Shown piece after piece: positions 43,862 to 51,731 of a stretch of 64,000 nucleotides of DNA. Each line of letters begins with the position of its first letter. Within the stretch, counting starts at the first letter, position 1. The stretch covers positions 1 to 64,000 of the IMG/VR virus record IMGVR_UViG_3300025101_000025; one strand, written 5' to 3'. Below the pieces are notes generated by a model. It was given only the letters and a program-made list of their open reading frames with translations, had not been told where the DNA came from and made no database searches. This DNA is from a virus. The position numbers and the translations under genes were made by a program.

Positions 43862-44452
43862 ATGGCAACAACTAGAGAAAACAAAACCATTTCTCAATTT
43901 AAATCTCAATTAATTGGTGGTGGAGCAAGACCGAATCTGTTTGAGGTAGAGATGGCAACTTTACCTCCGGGCATAGCATGGCCTGCAGATAACTTTAGGT
44001 ATATGTGCAAAGCAGCACAGTTACCAGCATCAGTTATTGCAAACATTGATATACCATTTAGAGGTCGTATTTTTAAAGTCGCTGGAGATAGAACCATTGA
44101 ACCATGGAGTATCACAGTTATTAATGATGAAGACTTTAGAATTAGAAAAGCAATGGAAGAATGGGTTGATACAATTGCTAAATTAGAAAATAATTTAGGT
44201 GCAACCGATCCAAGTGCATATATGGTTAATGCAAAAGTATTCCAATTAGGTAGAGGATCTGTTCCAAGTTCACAAAATAACGCTGGTGACAGAAATACAG
44301 TTTTAAGAGAATATGAGTTTATCGACATATTTCCAACAAGTGTATCATCAATTGACCTATCTTACGATTCTTCTGATACAATAGAAGAGTTCGTAGTTGA
44401 TTTCGCAGTTCAGTCATTCCAGTTTATTGACGCAGGGGGCACTGACGGTTAA
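43862..44452 (+). CDS. 19: Tail tube protein gp19
   Basis: 196 residues against 163 in T4. Recognisable by ENKTISQFKSQLIGGGARPNLF at the start, YMCKAAQLPASVIANIDIPFRG at about 49-70, and FKVAGDRTIEPWSITVIND. The end, EFVVDFAVQSFQFIDAGG, forms the closing strands. Hexamer rings of this protein form the inner tube that carries DNA into the host. A strong AAAGGAG lies upstream and the gene is a single-gene late unit. Confidence 0.96.
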   Translation: MATTRENKTISQFKSQLIGGGARPNLFEVEMATLPPGIAWPADNFRYMCKAAQLPASVIANIDIPFRGRIFKVAGDRTIEPWSITVINDEDFRIRKAMEEWVDTIAKLENNLGATDPSAYMVNAKVFQLGRGSVPSSQNNAGDRNTVLREYEFIDIFPTSVSSIDLSYDSSDTIEEFVVDFAVQSFQFIDAGGTDG

Positions 44453-44459
44453 CTAAATA
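44452..44459 (+). promoter_or_regulatory. Late promoter-type box ACTAAATA before gp20
   Basis: Overlaps the gp19 stop, 18 nt before the gp20 ATG. Confidence 0.5.
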
Positions 44460-44477
44460 GATAAAAAGTAATAAATT

Positions 44478-46148
44478 ATGTCTAAATTATTTGGGTTCTC
44501 GATTGAGAACACAGAACCACTATCTCCAAATGTAGTATCTCCAGTCCCTGAAAATAGGGAAGACGAGTCAGACTACTTTATGAGTAGTGGTTTTTTTGGT
44601 TCTTATGTTGACATTGAAGGTGTATTTAAAACTGAATTTGATTTAATAAAAAGATATCGTGAAATGAGTCTGCATCCAGAAGTGGATAGTGCCATTGAAG
44701 ATATTGTAAATGAAGCTATAGTTTCTGATACAAATGATCATCCAGTTGAAATTGATCTAGATCATTTAAATGCAAGTGATGGTATTAAAAAGAAAGTAAG
44801 AGAAGAATTTAAATATATTCTTGATTTATTGGATTTTGATAAAAAAGCACATGAGATATATCGTAATTGGTATATTGATGGTAGAATCTATTACCACAAA
44901 GTAATTGATATTAAAAAACCAGAAGAGGGTATTCAAGAATTAAGATACATAGACGCAATCAAAATGCGTTATATAAGACAAGAACAAAAATCAAAAGAGG
45001 ACAAATATAAAGTAAACAATCTTTTATCAGATAATCCTACTGATTATCCCTTTCCAAAGATAGAGGAGTATTTTGTTTATAATCCAAAAGCTGCATATCC
45101 AACTGGTAACATTCAAGCAAGAGGTGCATCTCAAGGAATTAAAATGTCAAGAGATTCAGTCTCTTATTGCACATCTGGTTTAGTAGATAGAAATAAAGGA
45201 ACTACATTATCATACTTACACAAGGCCATCAAATCACTCAATCAATTACGTATGATTGAGGATAGTTTGGTGATATATAGATTATCCCGCGCTCCAGAGC
45301 GTAGGATTTTCTACATTGATGTAGGAAACTTGCCGAAGATCAAAGCAGAACAATATCTCAGAGATGTGATGATGCGATATCGAAACAAATTAGTTTACGA
45401 CGCTAACACAGGAGAGATCCGCGATGACAAAAAGTATATGGCGATGCTTGAAGATTTCTGGTTGCCTAGAAGAGAAGGAGGGCGTGGAACTGAGATTTCT
45501 ACTTTACCGGGAGGTCAAAATCTCGGAGAGATCACGGACATCGAATACTTCAAGAAAAAACTCTATAGATCGCTCAATGTCCCGCCGTCGAGAATGGATG
45601 GCGAAGGAGGATTTAACTTGGGACGATCTTCAGAGATACTGAGAGATGAGTTAAAATTTACTAAATTTGTTGGACGTTTGAGAAAAAGATTCTCAAATAT
45701 GTTCCATGATATGTTACGCACTCAACTAATATTAAAGAACATTATTACCCCAGAAGACTGGGAAACAATGAGTGAGCACATACAATATGACTTTTTATAT
45801 GATAATCACTTCTCTGAACTCAAAGAATCTGAGTTATTAAATGAGAGATTAGGTAACGTTGCAACAGCAGAACCATATATTGGAAAGTATTTCTCACAGG
45901 ATTATGTAAGACGTAAGATACTTAGACAAACTGATGAGGATATCATAGAACAAGATAAATTAATTAAACAAGAAATTGCGAGTGGTGCAATTCCAGATCC
46001 AAGTATTCCTGTTGATCCACAAACAGGTTTACCAATGGATCAAGATGGATCTACAGGAGATCTTGGTGCACCAGTTCAAGAACCAGATCTAGAATCTGAA
46101 GGTGGTGCAACAGAAGCACCCACTATCCCTAGTGGTGGGGAAATATAA
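44478..46148 (+). CDS. 20: Portal protein gp20
   Basis: 556 residues, T4 gp20 having 524. Conserved segments include SLHPEVDSAIEDIVNEAIV at about 65-83, YRNWYIDGRIYYHKVID, SLNQLRMIEDSLVIYRLSRAPERRIFYID (in parts: LRMIEDSLVIYRLSRAPERR), and the NVPPSRMDGEGGFNLGRSSE region. The dodecameric portal nucleates head assembly and holds the packaging motor and later the neck. The C-terminal 60 residues are Pro/Gly/acidic and likely disordered. g20 is the standard diversity marker for cyanomyoviruses. Confidence 0.97.
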   Translation: MSKLFGFSIENTEPLSPNVVSPVPENREDESDYFMSSGFFGSYVDIEGVFKTEFDLIKRYREMSLHPEVDSAIEDIVNEAIVSDTNDHPVEIDLDHLNASDGIKKKVREEFKYILDLLDFDKKAHEIYRNWYIDGRIYYHKVIDIKKPEEGIQELRYIDAIKMRYIRQEQKSKEDKYKVNNLLSDNPTDYPFPKIEEYFVYNPKAAYPTGNIQARGASQGIKMSRDSVSYCTSGLVDRNKGTTLSYLHKAIKSLNQLRMIEDSLVIYRLSRAPERRIFYIDVGNLPKIKAEQYLRDVMMRYRNKLVYDANTGEIRDDKKYMAMLEDFWLPRREGGRGTEISTLPGGQNLGEITDIEYFKKKLYRSLNVPPSRMDGEGGFNLGRSSEILRDELKFTKFVGRLRKRFSNMFHDMLRTQLILKNIITPEDWETMSEHIQYDFLYDNHFSELKESELLNERLGNVATAEPYIGKYFSQDYVRRKILRQTDEDIIEQDKLIKQEIASGAIPDPSIPVDPQTGLPMDQDGSTGDLGAPVQEPDLESEGGATEAPTIPSGGEI

Positions 46149-46151
46149 ATA
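46144..46151 (+). promoter_or_regulatory. Late promoter TATAAATA before the gp67-like gene
   Basis: Exact T4 late box overlapping the gp20 stop, 29 nt before the ATG at 46181. Confidence 0.65.
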
Positions 46152-46180
46152 TAAAAGGTTAAAGTATTATTTTCTAAAAT

Positions 46181-46417
46181 ATGGACGATTTAATGGATAT
46201 GATCATCGCTGATGAATCGCCGTCACAAATTAGTGATACGATTAAAGATGCTTTGTTTTCAAAATCAGCTGAGCGTGTTGATGCCTTTCGACCTCAAGTG
46301 TCATCATCAATTTTTGATAATGGTGAAGTAGAGGATGAAATAGAGGATGAAGTAGAAGCAGAGACTGAAACAGACGTAGAAGCTGAAGCAGATACTGAAA
46401 TAGGTGACGAAGAGTAA
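46181..46417 (+). CDS. 67: Prohead core protein, gp67-like
   Basis: 78 residues, the length of T4 gp67 (80). The N-terminal half is helical (MDDLMDMIIADESPSQISD, then IKDALFSKSAERVDAF). The C-terminal half is almost all Glu/Asp/Ala in EDEIEDEVEAETETDVEAEA, the acidic tail typical of gp67. The gene lies directly after gp20, its T4 position. gp67 is part of the prohead scaffold and is cleaved by gp21. Assignment rests on synteny, length and composition. Confidence 0.8.
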   Translation: MDDLMDMIIADESPSQISDTIKDALFSKSAERVDAFRPQVSSSIFDNGEVEDEIEDEVEAETETDVEAEADTEIGDEE

Positions 46418-46419
46418 CC

Positions 46420-46427
46420 TATAAATA
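46420..46427 (+). promoter_or_regulatory. Late promoter TATAAATA before the 200-aa gene and gp21
   Basis: Exact late box right after the gp67-like stop, 26 nt before the ATG at 46454. Confidence 0.65.
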
Positions 46428-46453
46428 AATAAAAAATGATCTAGAGTATATCA

Positions 46454-47056
46454 ATGGCTTTAAGAACTGTCGGGACAGGGGCATCACTACCAATAAAAGT
46501 GGGTGTAGCGCAGACATCTTCGTTTTTCACAGTGCAATCAGGTTACATGCGTGTAGTCGCAAAAGGATCTGGTGCACATGTCACTATTGGAACCGATGCT
46601 AGTGCAGCAATAACTGATTTGTATATTCATGCAGGCCCCGAAGGTGAAACTTTATCAATGACTAAGGCATCGCAAAGAGTTGTTGGTATAAGCACTGGAA
46701 CAACAACTGTTCTCACTGCACCTGAAGGAACACATATGCCATTTGTTCCCGGTGACATCGTAACAGTTGAATTTGGTAGTAATGCATCTGTTGATACTAA
46801 TTACAGTGCAAAACTAACTGGTGGAGTATCAGTTCTTTCAGTTGATAATAACATTCCAAATGTTATATCAGATAACTTTGCTCGCAGTAACATTACTGTT
46901 GCAGCAGATACATCGGGTATTATCACAGCATTTAATTCAGCAGCAGATTCCACTGTAAGAAAAGTTTTAAAACTATCTTGCATTGCTGCAACGGGTGAAG
47001 GTGCTGCTAATAGTGTATTCCATTTTCAACAAGTTCAAACTACAGGTAGTGCGTAA
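46454..47056 (+). CDS. Head-region structural protein, unknown (200 aa)
   Basis: 200 residues, beta-rich and Gly/Ser/Thr-rich without long helices: TSSFFTVQSGYMRVVAKGSG at about 21-40 and FVPGDIVTVEFGSNASVDTNY near 97-117. It occupies the slot of T4 gp68, but it is not obviously helical like a core protein and I do not equate the two. A capsid decoration or other particle surface role is plausible. The stop overlaps the gp21 start (TAATG), so the two are coupled. Confidence 0.75.
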   Translation: MALRTVGTGASLPIKVGVAQTSSFFTVQSGYMRVVAKGSGAHVTIGTDASAAITDLYIHAGPEGETLSMTKASQRVVGISTGTTTVLTAPEGTHMPFVPGDIVTVEFGSNASVDTNYSAKLTGGVSVLSVDNNIPNVISDNFARSNITVAADTSGIITAFNSAADSTVRKVLKLSCIAATGEGAANSVFHFQQVQTTGSA

Positions 47057-47706
47057 TGAAACTGATTAGAGAAGAAATCGAAACCGTTGAATTTCTTGTC
47101 GAACAAAAGAACGGCAAAAAATCAATGTATATCGAAGGTGTATTCTTACAAGGAAACATTAAAAACCGTAATGGTAGAATGTATCCTATGGAAACTCTTC
47201 GTAAAGAGGTTTCTCGTTATAATGAGAATCACATACAATCTGGAAGAGCACTTGGTGAATTAGGTCATCCCGAAGGCCCAACTGTTAATCTAGATCGTGT
47301 TTCCCATAAAATTGTATCACTCAGAGAGAACGGATCCAATTTTATTGGTAAGGCAAAATTATTATCCACACCAATGGGTAAAATTGCGTCTTCTCTCGTC
47401 GAAGAAGGAGTCAAACTCGGAGTCTCATCTCGTGGAGTTGGATCTCTTAAAATGACAAGAGAAGGTATAAATGTAGTAGGAAGCGACTTTATGTTGGCGA
47501 CTGCTGCAGATATAGTTGCCGACCCTTCCGCACCAGATGCTTTCGTTGAAGGAATCATGGAAGGAAAGGAGTGGGTATGGGATGGAGGAATACTTCGAGA
47601 GAAGTATGCTGAAAAAACATACAAACAAATTAATACATTAACAGATCAGAAAAAATTAGATGAGCAGAAATTGAACCTGTTCAACGACTTTTTGTCTAAT
47701 TTATAA
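47056..47706 (+). CDS. 21: Prohead core protease gp21
   Basis: 216 residues, T4 gp21 having 212. Family features: YIEGVFLQGNIKNRNGRMYP at about 25-44, GELGHPEGP with His71, and GVSSRGVGS with Ser124/Ser125, giving the His and nucleophilic Ser of the herpesvirus-like prohead serine protease fold. VGSDFMLATAADIVADPSAP follows. It matures the capsid, scaffold and internal proteins by cutting after (L/I)-x-E. Candidate sites of this type occur in gp23 and in the three targeted proteins of this window. Confidence 0.95.
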   Translation: MKLIREEIETVEFLVEQKNGKKSMYIEGVFLQGNIKNRNGRMYPMETLRKEVSRYNENHIQSGRALGELGHPEGPTVNLDRVSHKIVSLRENGSNFIGKAKLLSTPMGKIASSLVEEGVKLGVSSRGVGSLKMTREGINVVGSDFMLATAADIVADPSAPDAFVEGIMEGKEWVWDGGILREKYAEKTYKQINTLTDQKKLDEQKLNLFNDFLSNL

Positions 47707-47710
47707 CTTT

Positions 47711-47718
47711 TCTAAATA
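47711..47718 (+). promoter_or_regulatory. Late promoter-type box TCTAAATA before gp22
   Basis: 39 nt before gp22. No better box lies between gp22 and gp23, so it may drive both. Confidence 0.5.
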
Positions 47719-47756
47719 AAAATAGTTTCAAATCAAGACTCATCGGAGTAGTTAAA

Positions 47757-48884
47757 ATGTCTCGTGGCACAAAATTACAAGAAATGGAAGTAAAGACACA
47801 GCAATCTAAATCCGCTGTCAATGCTAACGCCAAGCCAGGCGATCCAATGCCAAAACTTACAACAGGTGGAACACCACCAACATATGAAGATCTCGGAGGG
47901 CCAACTCCTGAGAATTATAGACCAGATGATGATTCGGCAAAAATCAAAGAGCCAGGCGGTTCCCTTAAACAAGTTAAGGATGTCGTTAACAAAGGTGCTA
48001 AAGGAGCAGACCCCATGAAGTCCGGTGGGAAAGGTTACAAGGAGGAAGAAGAGGTGGAACTCGAAGACCAGCAAGAAATTGTTTCTGAAGATGACGCTGC
48101 TACCGAAGAGGAAGTAGTTGCAGAAGAAGATCAAGTAACCGAAGAGCAAGTTGAAACTTATGACATCGATGATGATGTCAAAGCTTTACTTGGAGGAGAA
48201 GAACTCTCTGAAGAGTTTAAAAACAAAGCAAAAACAATCTTTGAGACTGCGCTCAAGTCTAAAGTTGCCGAAGTAAGGTCACTTTTAGAGCAGCAATACG
48301 AGGAAAAACTCGGACAAGAGATTGTTGAAGCAAAAGAGGAACTCTCAAGTAGAGTTGACTCATATCTTGAGTATGTCGCTGACGAATGGTTTACTGAAAA
48401 CCAGTTAGCAGTAGAGACAGGACTCAAAGAAGAACTTACAGAATCATTCCTTGGTGGAATGAAAAGTCTTTTTGAAGAACATTATGTATCAATCCCTGAA
48501 GACAAATACGATGTGCTTGAGAGCATGGTAGAAAAACTTGATGACATGGAAACAAAACTCAATGAGCAAATTGAGAAGAATATTGGATTAAACAAACGTC
48601 TCGCAGAGTCGGTTGCCGATGGTATTCTTGATGAAGTTTCTGAAGGGCTCGCGTCCACACAGAAAGAGAAGCTCGCTTCACTTGCCGAAAGTGTAGAGTT
48701 TGAAAGTGAATCCGAATATCGTGAGAAGCTAGAGGTTTTAAGAGAATCATATTTCTCTTCAAAATCAACACCTTCATCAGCTAAAACTGAAACTTTATCT
48801 GAGGGAGTAGATAGTTCACCTGAATCAGTTCAGGGTTCTATGAGTGCATACCTGAAAACACTTTCAGCATTTAGCAAAAACTGA
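47757..48884 (+). CDS. 22: Prohead scaffold protein gp22
   Basis: 375 residues against 269 in T4. The N-terminal 130 are Pro/Gly-rich then highly acidic (YKEEEEVELEDQQEIVSEDD). From about 150 to 340 the protein is charged helix and coiled coil (AEVRSLLEQQYEEKLGQEI, VLESMVEKLDDMETKLNEQI). The C-terminal SMSAYLKTLSAFSKN-type segment (GSMSAYLKTLSAFSKN) is the conserved end that contacts gp23. It forms the inner core of the prohead and is digested by gp21. Confidence 0.93.
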   Translation: MSRGTKLQEMEVKTQQSKSAVNANAKPGDPMPKLTTGGTPPTYEDLGGPTPENYRPDDDSAKIKEPGGSLKQVKDVVNKGAKGADPMKSGGKGYKEEEEVELEDQQEIVSEDDAATEEEVVAEEDQVTEEQVETYDIDDDVKALLGGEELSEEFKNKAKTIFETALKSKVAEVRSLLEQQYEEKLGQEIVEAKEELSSRVDSYLEYVADEWFTENQLAVETGLKEELTESFLGGMKSLFEEHYVSIPEDKYDVLESMVEKLDDMETKLNEQIEKNIGLNKRLAESVADGILDEVSEGLASTQKEKLASLAESVEFESESEYREKLEVLRESYFSSKSTPSSAKTETLSEGVDSSPESVQGSMSAYLKTLSAFSKN

Positions 48885-48929
48885 TTTTAAAATTAAATCA
48901 AACGTAAACTTTAAAAGGTAAATCCGCAA

Positions 48930-50372
48930 ATGTTTCAATCAGAATCATTGCAGGAAAAGTGGAAGCCACTTCTTAACTATGAGGGCCTTGACGAAATCAA
49001 AGATCCCCATCGTAAAGCAGTTACCGCTGTCCTGTTAGAAAATCAAGAAAAATTCCTCAGAGAGGAGCAAGCATTTACATCAGGAATCAACCTGATGGAA
49101 CAACCAACTGTTAATACAAACACTGGTGCTAATGCTGGTTTCAGTGCTGGTGCAACTGCATCTGGCCCTGTCGCTGGTTTTGACCCTGTATTAATCAGTC
49201 TTATCCGTCGTTCTATGCCTAACTTGGTCGCATATGACCTAGCAGGTGTTCAACCAATGAGCGGCCCAACTGGACTTATCTTCGCGATGAGATCCAAGTA
49301 TAACACCATGTCCGGTGGAAGTTCTACAGAAACATTCTACAACGAAGTAGATTCTGCATTCTCCGGTCGTGACAGAGGAACTAACGCCGAAACAGGTTTT
49401 GTTGACGGTGCAGCTGGTATGGGAACAACATCTGTTTCTGCTACTAACCCTGCAGTTCTTAACCCTGTATCATCTGCTGATTCCACATCCTACAGAGTAG
49501 GTCAAGGAATGAGAACAGACGAGGCAGAAGCGTTGAATACTGGTCAAGATCAGTTCAACCAGATGGCATTCTCAATCGAGAAGATCACTGTTACTGCTAA
49601 GTCCAGAGCACTAAAGGCAGAGTATAGTTTAGAACTTGCTCAAGACCTTAAGGCAATCCACGGATTAAACGCAGAGGCAGAACTTGCTAACATCTTATCA
49701 ACTGAGATACTTGCTGAGATAAACAGAGAAGTTATCAGAACAATCTATAAGACTGCAGAGCAAGGTGCTGTTCAAAACGTTGCAACCGCTGGTATATTTG
49801 ACTTAGACGTTGACTCCAACGGTAGATGGTCAGTTGAGAAGTTCAAAGGACTACTCTTCCAGATCGAAAGAGATGCGAACGCAATTGCACAAAGAACTCG
49901 TAGAGGAAAGGGTAACATCATCCTTTGTTCTGCTGACGTTGCTTCTGCTCTAACAATGGCTGGCGTTCTTGACTACACTCCTGCACTTAATGCTAACCTT
50001 AACGTTGATGACACCGGTAATACATTTGCTGGAACATTACAAGGTAAGTTCAGAGTATACATCGACCCATATGCTGCTAACCTAACAGGTTCTGCATCTG
50101 GTGGTGCTGCTCCTACAGGTGGTAATCAATACTATGTTGTTGGTTACAAAGGAACATCTCCATACGATGCTGGATTGTTCTACTGCCCTTACGTTCCACT
50201 TCAGATGGTTCGTGCAGTGGGAGAAAATAGTTTCCAACCAAAAATCGGGTTTAAGACTCGTTATGGTATGGTTGCTAACCCATTCGCAGAAGGCACACAA
50301 GCAGGTCTTGGTTTCCTTAGTGTTAACTCAAACCGCTACTACAGACGTGTTGCTGTTAAAAACCTTATGTAA
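48930..50372 (+). CDS. 23: Major capsid protein gp23
   Basis: 480 residues, T4 gp23 having 521. Starts MFQSESLQEKWKPLLNYEGL, a conserved gp23 leader. The leader contains INLMEQPT, a possible gp21 cut after Glu57. The HK97-type body follows: SLIRRSMPNLVAYDLAGVQP and SGPTGLIFAMRSKY at about 90-124, AELANILSTEILAEINREVI, then GNIILCSADVASALTMAGVL. Codon use is visibly more GC-rich and selected (many C-ending codons) than in neighbouring genes, in keeping with very high late expression. It is followed by a strong terminator. Confidence 0.98.
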   Translation: MFQSESLQEKWKPLLNYEGLDEIKDPHRKAVTAVLLENQEKFLREEQAFTSGINLMEQPTVNTNTGANAGFSAGATASGPVAGFDPVLISLIRRSMPNLVAYDLAGVQPMSGPTGLIFAMRSKYNTMSGGSSTETFYNEVDSAFSGRDRGTNAETGFVDGAAGMGTTSVSATNPAVLNPVSSADSTSYRVGQGMRTDEAEALNTGQDQFNQMAFSIEKITVTAKSRALKAEYSLELAQDLKAIHGLNAEAELANILSTEILAEINREVIRTIYKTAEQGAVQNVATAGIFDLDVDSNGRWSVEKFKGLLFQIERDANAIAQRTRRGKGNIILCSADVASALTMAGVLDYTPALNANLNVDDTGNTFAGTLQGKFRVYIDPYAANLTGSASGGAAPTGGNQYYVVGYKGTSPYDAGLFYCPYVPLQMVRAVGENSFQPKIGFKTRYGMVANPFAEGTQAGLGFLSVNSNRYYRRVAVKNLM

Positions 50373-50394
50373 GCGAGATGCTTATATATCTTTC

Positions 50395-50423
50395 AAAGAG
50401 ACCCTTGACGGGTCTCTTTTTTT
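50395..50423 (+). terminator. Strong rho-independent terminator after gp23
   Basis: AAAGAGACCC pairs with GGGTCTCTTT around a TTGAC loop and runs into seven T. It ends the head gene block. A second terminator with the same GAGACCC stem lies at 50669. Confidence 0.92.
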
Positions 50424-50458
50424 ATGCTATTCTATAAAAGCATACACACATTTACACT

Positions 50459-50662
50459 ATGAAACCCGTAGCACGAGTAACCGACAAGTTTGATGTCGTC
50501 ACTTTTTTAGCAGATCAATATCTATTAGAGTCTATTAATAGTATCGATAAAAGATTAGGGCAAGGATATGCCAAAAAGAATCCTCAATTAGTTTCTACAA
50601 TGGTTAAAGTTATGCAAGATTGTTCTTTTGTTAATGAAGGACAAATTGCAGTATTAAATTAG
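50459..50662 (+). CDS. Small conserved cyanophage protein between two terminators (67 aa)
   Basis: 67 residues, with FDVVTFLADQYLLESINSID at about 11-30 and a basic C-terminal part (RLGQGYAKKNPQLVSTMVKV). It reads as a small helical protein of unknown role. Terminators with the same stem lie before and after it, so it should be transcribed alone. No late box is clear; CTATTCTATAAAAG upstream (50427-50440) could contain a promoter. Confidence 0.75.
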   Translation: MKPVARVTDKFDVVTFLADQYLLESINSIDKRLGQGYAKKNPQLVSTMVKVMQDCSFVNEGQIAVLN

Positions 50663-50668
50663 CAAGAG

Positions 50669-50692
50669 GAGACCCGAAAGGGTCTCTTTTTT
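50669..50692 (+). terminator. Rho-independent terminator after the 67-aa gene
   Basis: GAGACCC, GAAA tetraloop and GGGTCTC followed by TTTTTT. The stem is identical to that of the terminator after gp23. Confidence 0.92.
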
Positions 50693-50693
50693 A

Positions 50694-50701
50694 TCTAAAT
50701 A
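50694..50701 (+). promoter_or_regulatory. Late promoter-type box TCTAAATA
   Basis: Directly after the terminator, 17 nt before the gp3-like gene. Confidence 0.5.
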
Positions 50702-50718
50702 AAGAAAAGAGTAATAAT

Positions 50719-51273
50719 ATGTCTCGACCATCACAAATTGAAAATAGAAATTTTCTCTCTCCAGTTGGGTTTAAATTTAACCTTAAACGAAGTCCGGGGG
50801 TTGCTTTCTTTTGCAATACTGCAAATATTCCAGACCTCAACTTAGGAGTTGCCAACCAACCCAATTACTTAAGAGATATACCAGTTCCCGGTGATAAAAT
50901 TGATTTCGGTGATTTAAACATCCGATTTCTTGTTGATGAAGACTTAAAAAATTTCATGGAAATACAAAAATGGTTAAGAGGTTTAGGTTTTCCAGAAGAA
51001 GTTCAAGAGTTTCGTGATTGGGAAGCAAGTGGACTTCAACCAAAAAGAAACTATGGTAAAGCACCTCAAGATATTTTTTCTGATGGAACTTTACAAATTT
51101 TAAGTAGTAACTTTATTCCTAAATTTAATGTTACATTTAAAGATTTATGGCCTTATAGTTTGACTACTTTATCATTCGATGCTACAGATACAGATATTGA
51201 ATACTTTACAGCTGATGCAAGTTTTAAATATACCATGTATAATATAACTGACTTATCCAATAATCCTTTATGA
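50719..51273 (+). CDS. 3: Tail completion protein gp3-like
   Basis: 184 residues, T4 gp3 having 176. In T4-like cyanophages the gene between gp23 and UvsW is annotated as gp3, the tail completion and sheath stabiliser, and length agrees. The sequence itself looks like a tube-fold protein: SPVGFKFNLKRSPGVAFFCN at about 14-33, IPVPGDKIDFGDLNIRFLVDE and FMEIQKWLRGLGFPEEV, similar in outline to gp19. It could therefore also be a gp54-type tube initiator. Stop overlaps uvsY (ATGA). Confidence 0.75.
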   Translation: MSRPSQIENRNFLSPVGFKFNLKRSPGVAFFCNTANIPDLNLGVANQPNYLRDIPVPGDKIDFGDLNIRFLVDEDLKNFMEIQKWLRGLGFPEEVQEFRDWEASGLQPKRNYGKAPQDIFSDGTLQILSSNFIPKFNVTFKDLWPYSLTTLSFDATDTDIEYFTADASFKYTMYNITDLSNNPL

Positions 51274-51704
51274 TTGATCTTGAAAAACTTCAAGAGATGT
51301 GGGAAAAAGATGCAAAAATAGATCGTGATAATCTACATGATGAGTCACTGAATATCCCCTCTCTACATGCAAAGTATTTTGAATTATATAATACAATCTT
51401 TCTATTAAGAAAAAAAGCAGAACAACAAAGAAAAAATATTCGTCATGAACGGTATGAGTATTTTAGTGGAAAAGCAGATCCAGATGTTTATATTGAGAAT
51501 CCATTTCCAAAAAAGATAAGAGATAAAGATACCATGACTAAGTATCTTGATGCAGATGATAAATTATCAAATGCCACTTTGAAAATAGATTACTATGATA
51601 CGATGTTAGTATATCTCGAAAGTATTCTTAAAGTAATACAAAATAGAACATTTCAAATTAAAAATGCCATTGAGTTTATGAGATTTAATTCTGGACTGGG
51701 TTGA
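51270..51704 (+). CDS. uvsY: Recombination mediator UvsY
   Basis: 144 residues, T4 UvsY having 137. The family pattern is clear: LEKLQEMWEKDAKIDRDNL at the start, SLHAKYFELYNTIFLLRKK near 31-49, RYEYFSGKADPDVY at about 61-74 (YYSGRGDGD in T4), and IQNRTFQIKNAIEFMRFNSG at the end. UvsY helps UvsX displace gp32 from single-stranded DNA. Here it is coupled by ATGA to the gp3-like gene and followed by UvsW, the order T4 has as uvsW-uvsY in its recombination block. Confidence 0.92.
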   Translation: MIDLEKLQEMWEKDAKIDRDNLHDESLNIPSLHAKYFELYNTIFLLRKKAEQQRKNIRHERYEYFSGKADPDVYIENPFPKKIRDKDTMTKYLDADDKLSNATLKIDYYDTMLVYLESILKVIQNRTFQIKNAIEFMRFNSGLG

Positions 51705-51710
51705 TAAATA
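51703..51710 (+). promoter_or_regulatory. Late promoter GATAAATA before uvsW
   Basis: Overlaps the end of uvsY, 21 nt before the GTG start. UvsW is also a late gene in T4. Confidence 0.65.
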
Positions 51711-51731
51711 CATATAGATTTATGGATCTAT

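Noticed and set aside
39175-50372. Inteins or introns in gp17, gp20 or gp23
   Set aside because: All three read through without interruption, and no endonuclease-type sequence is embedded.
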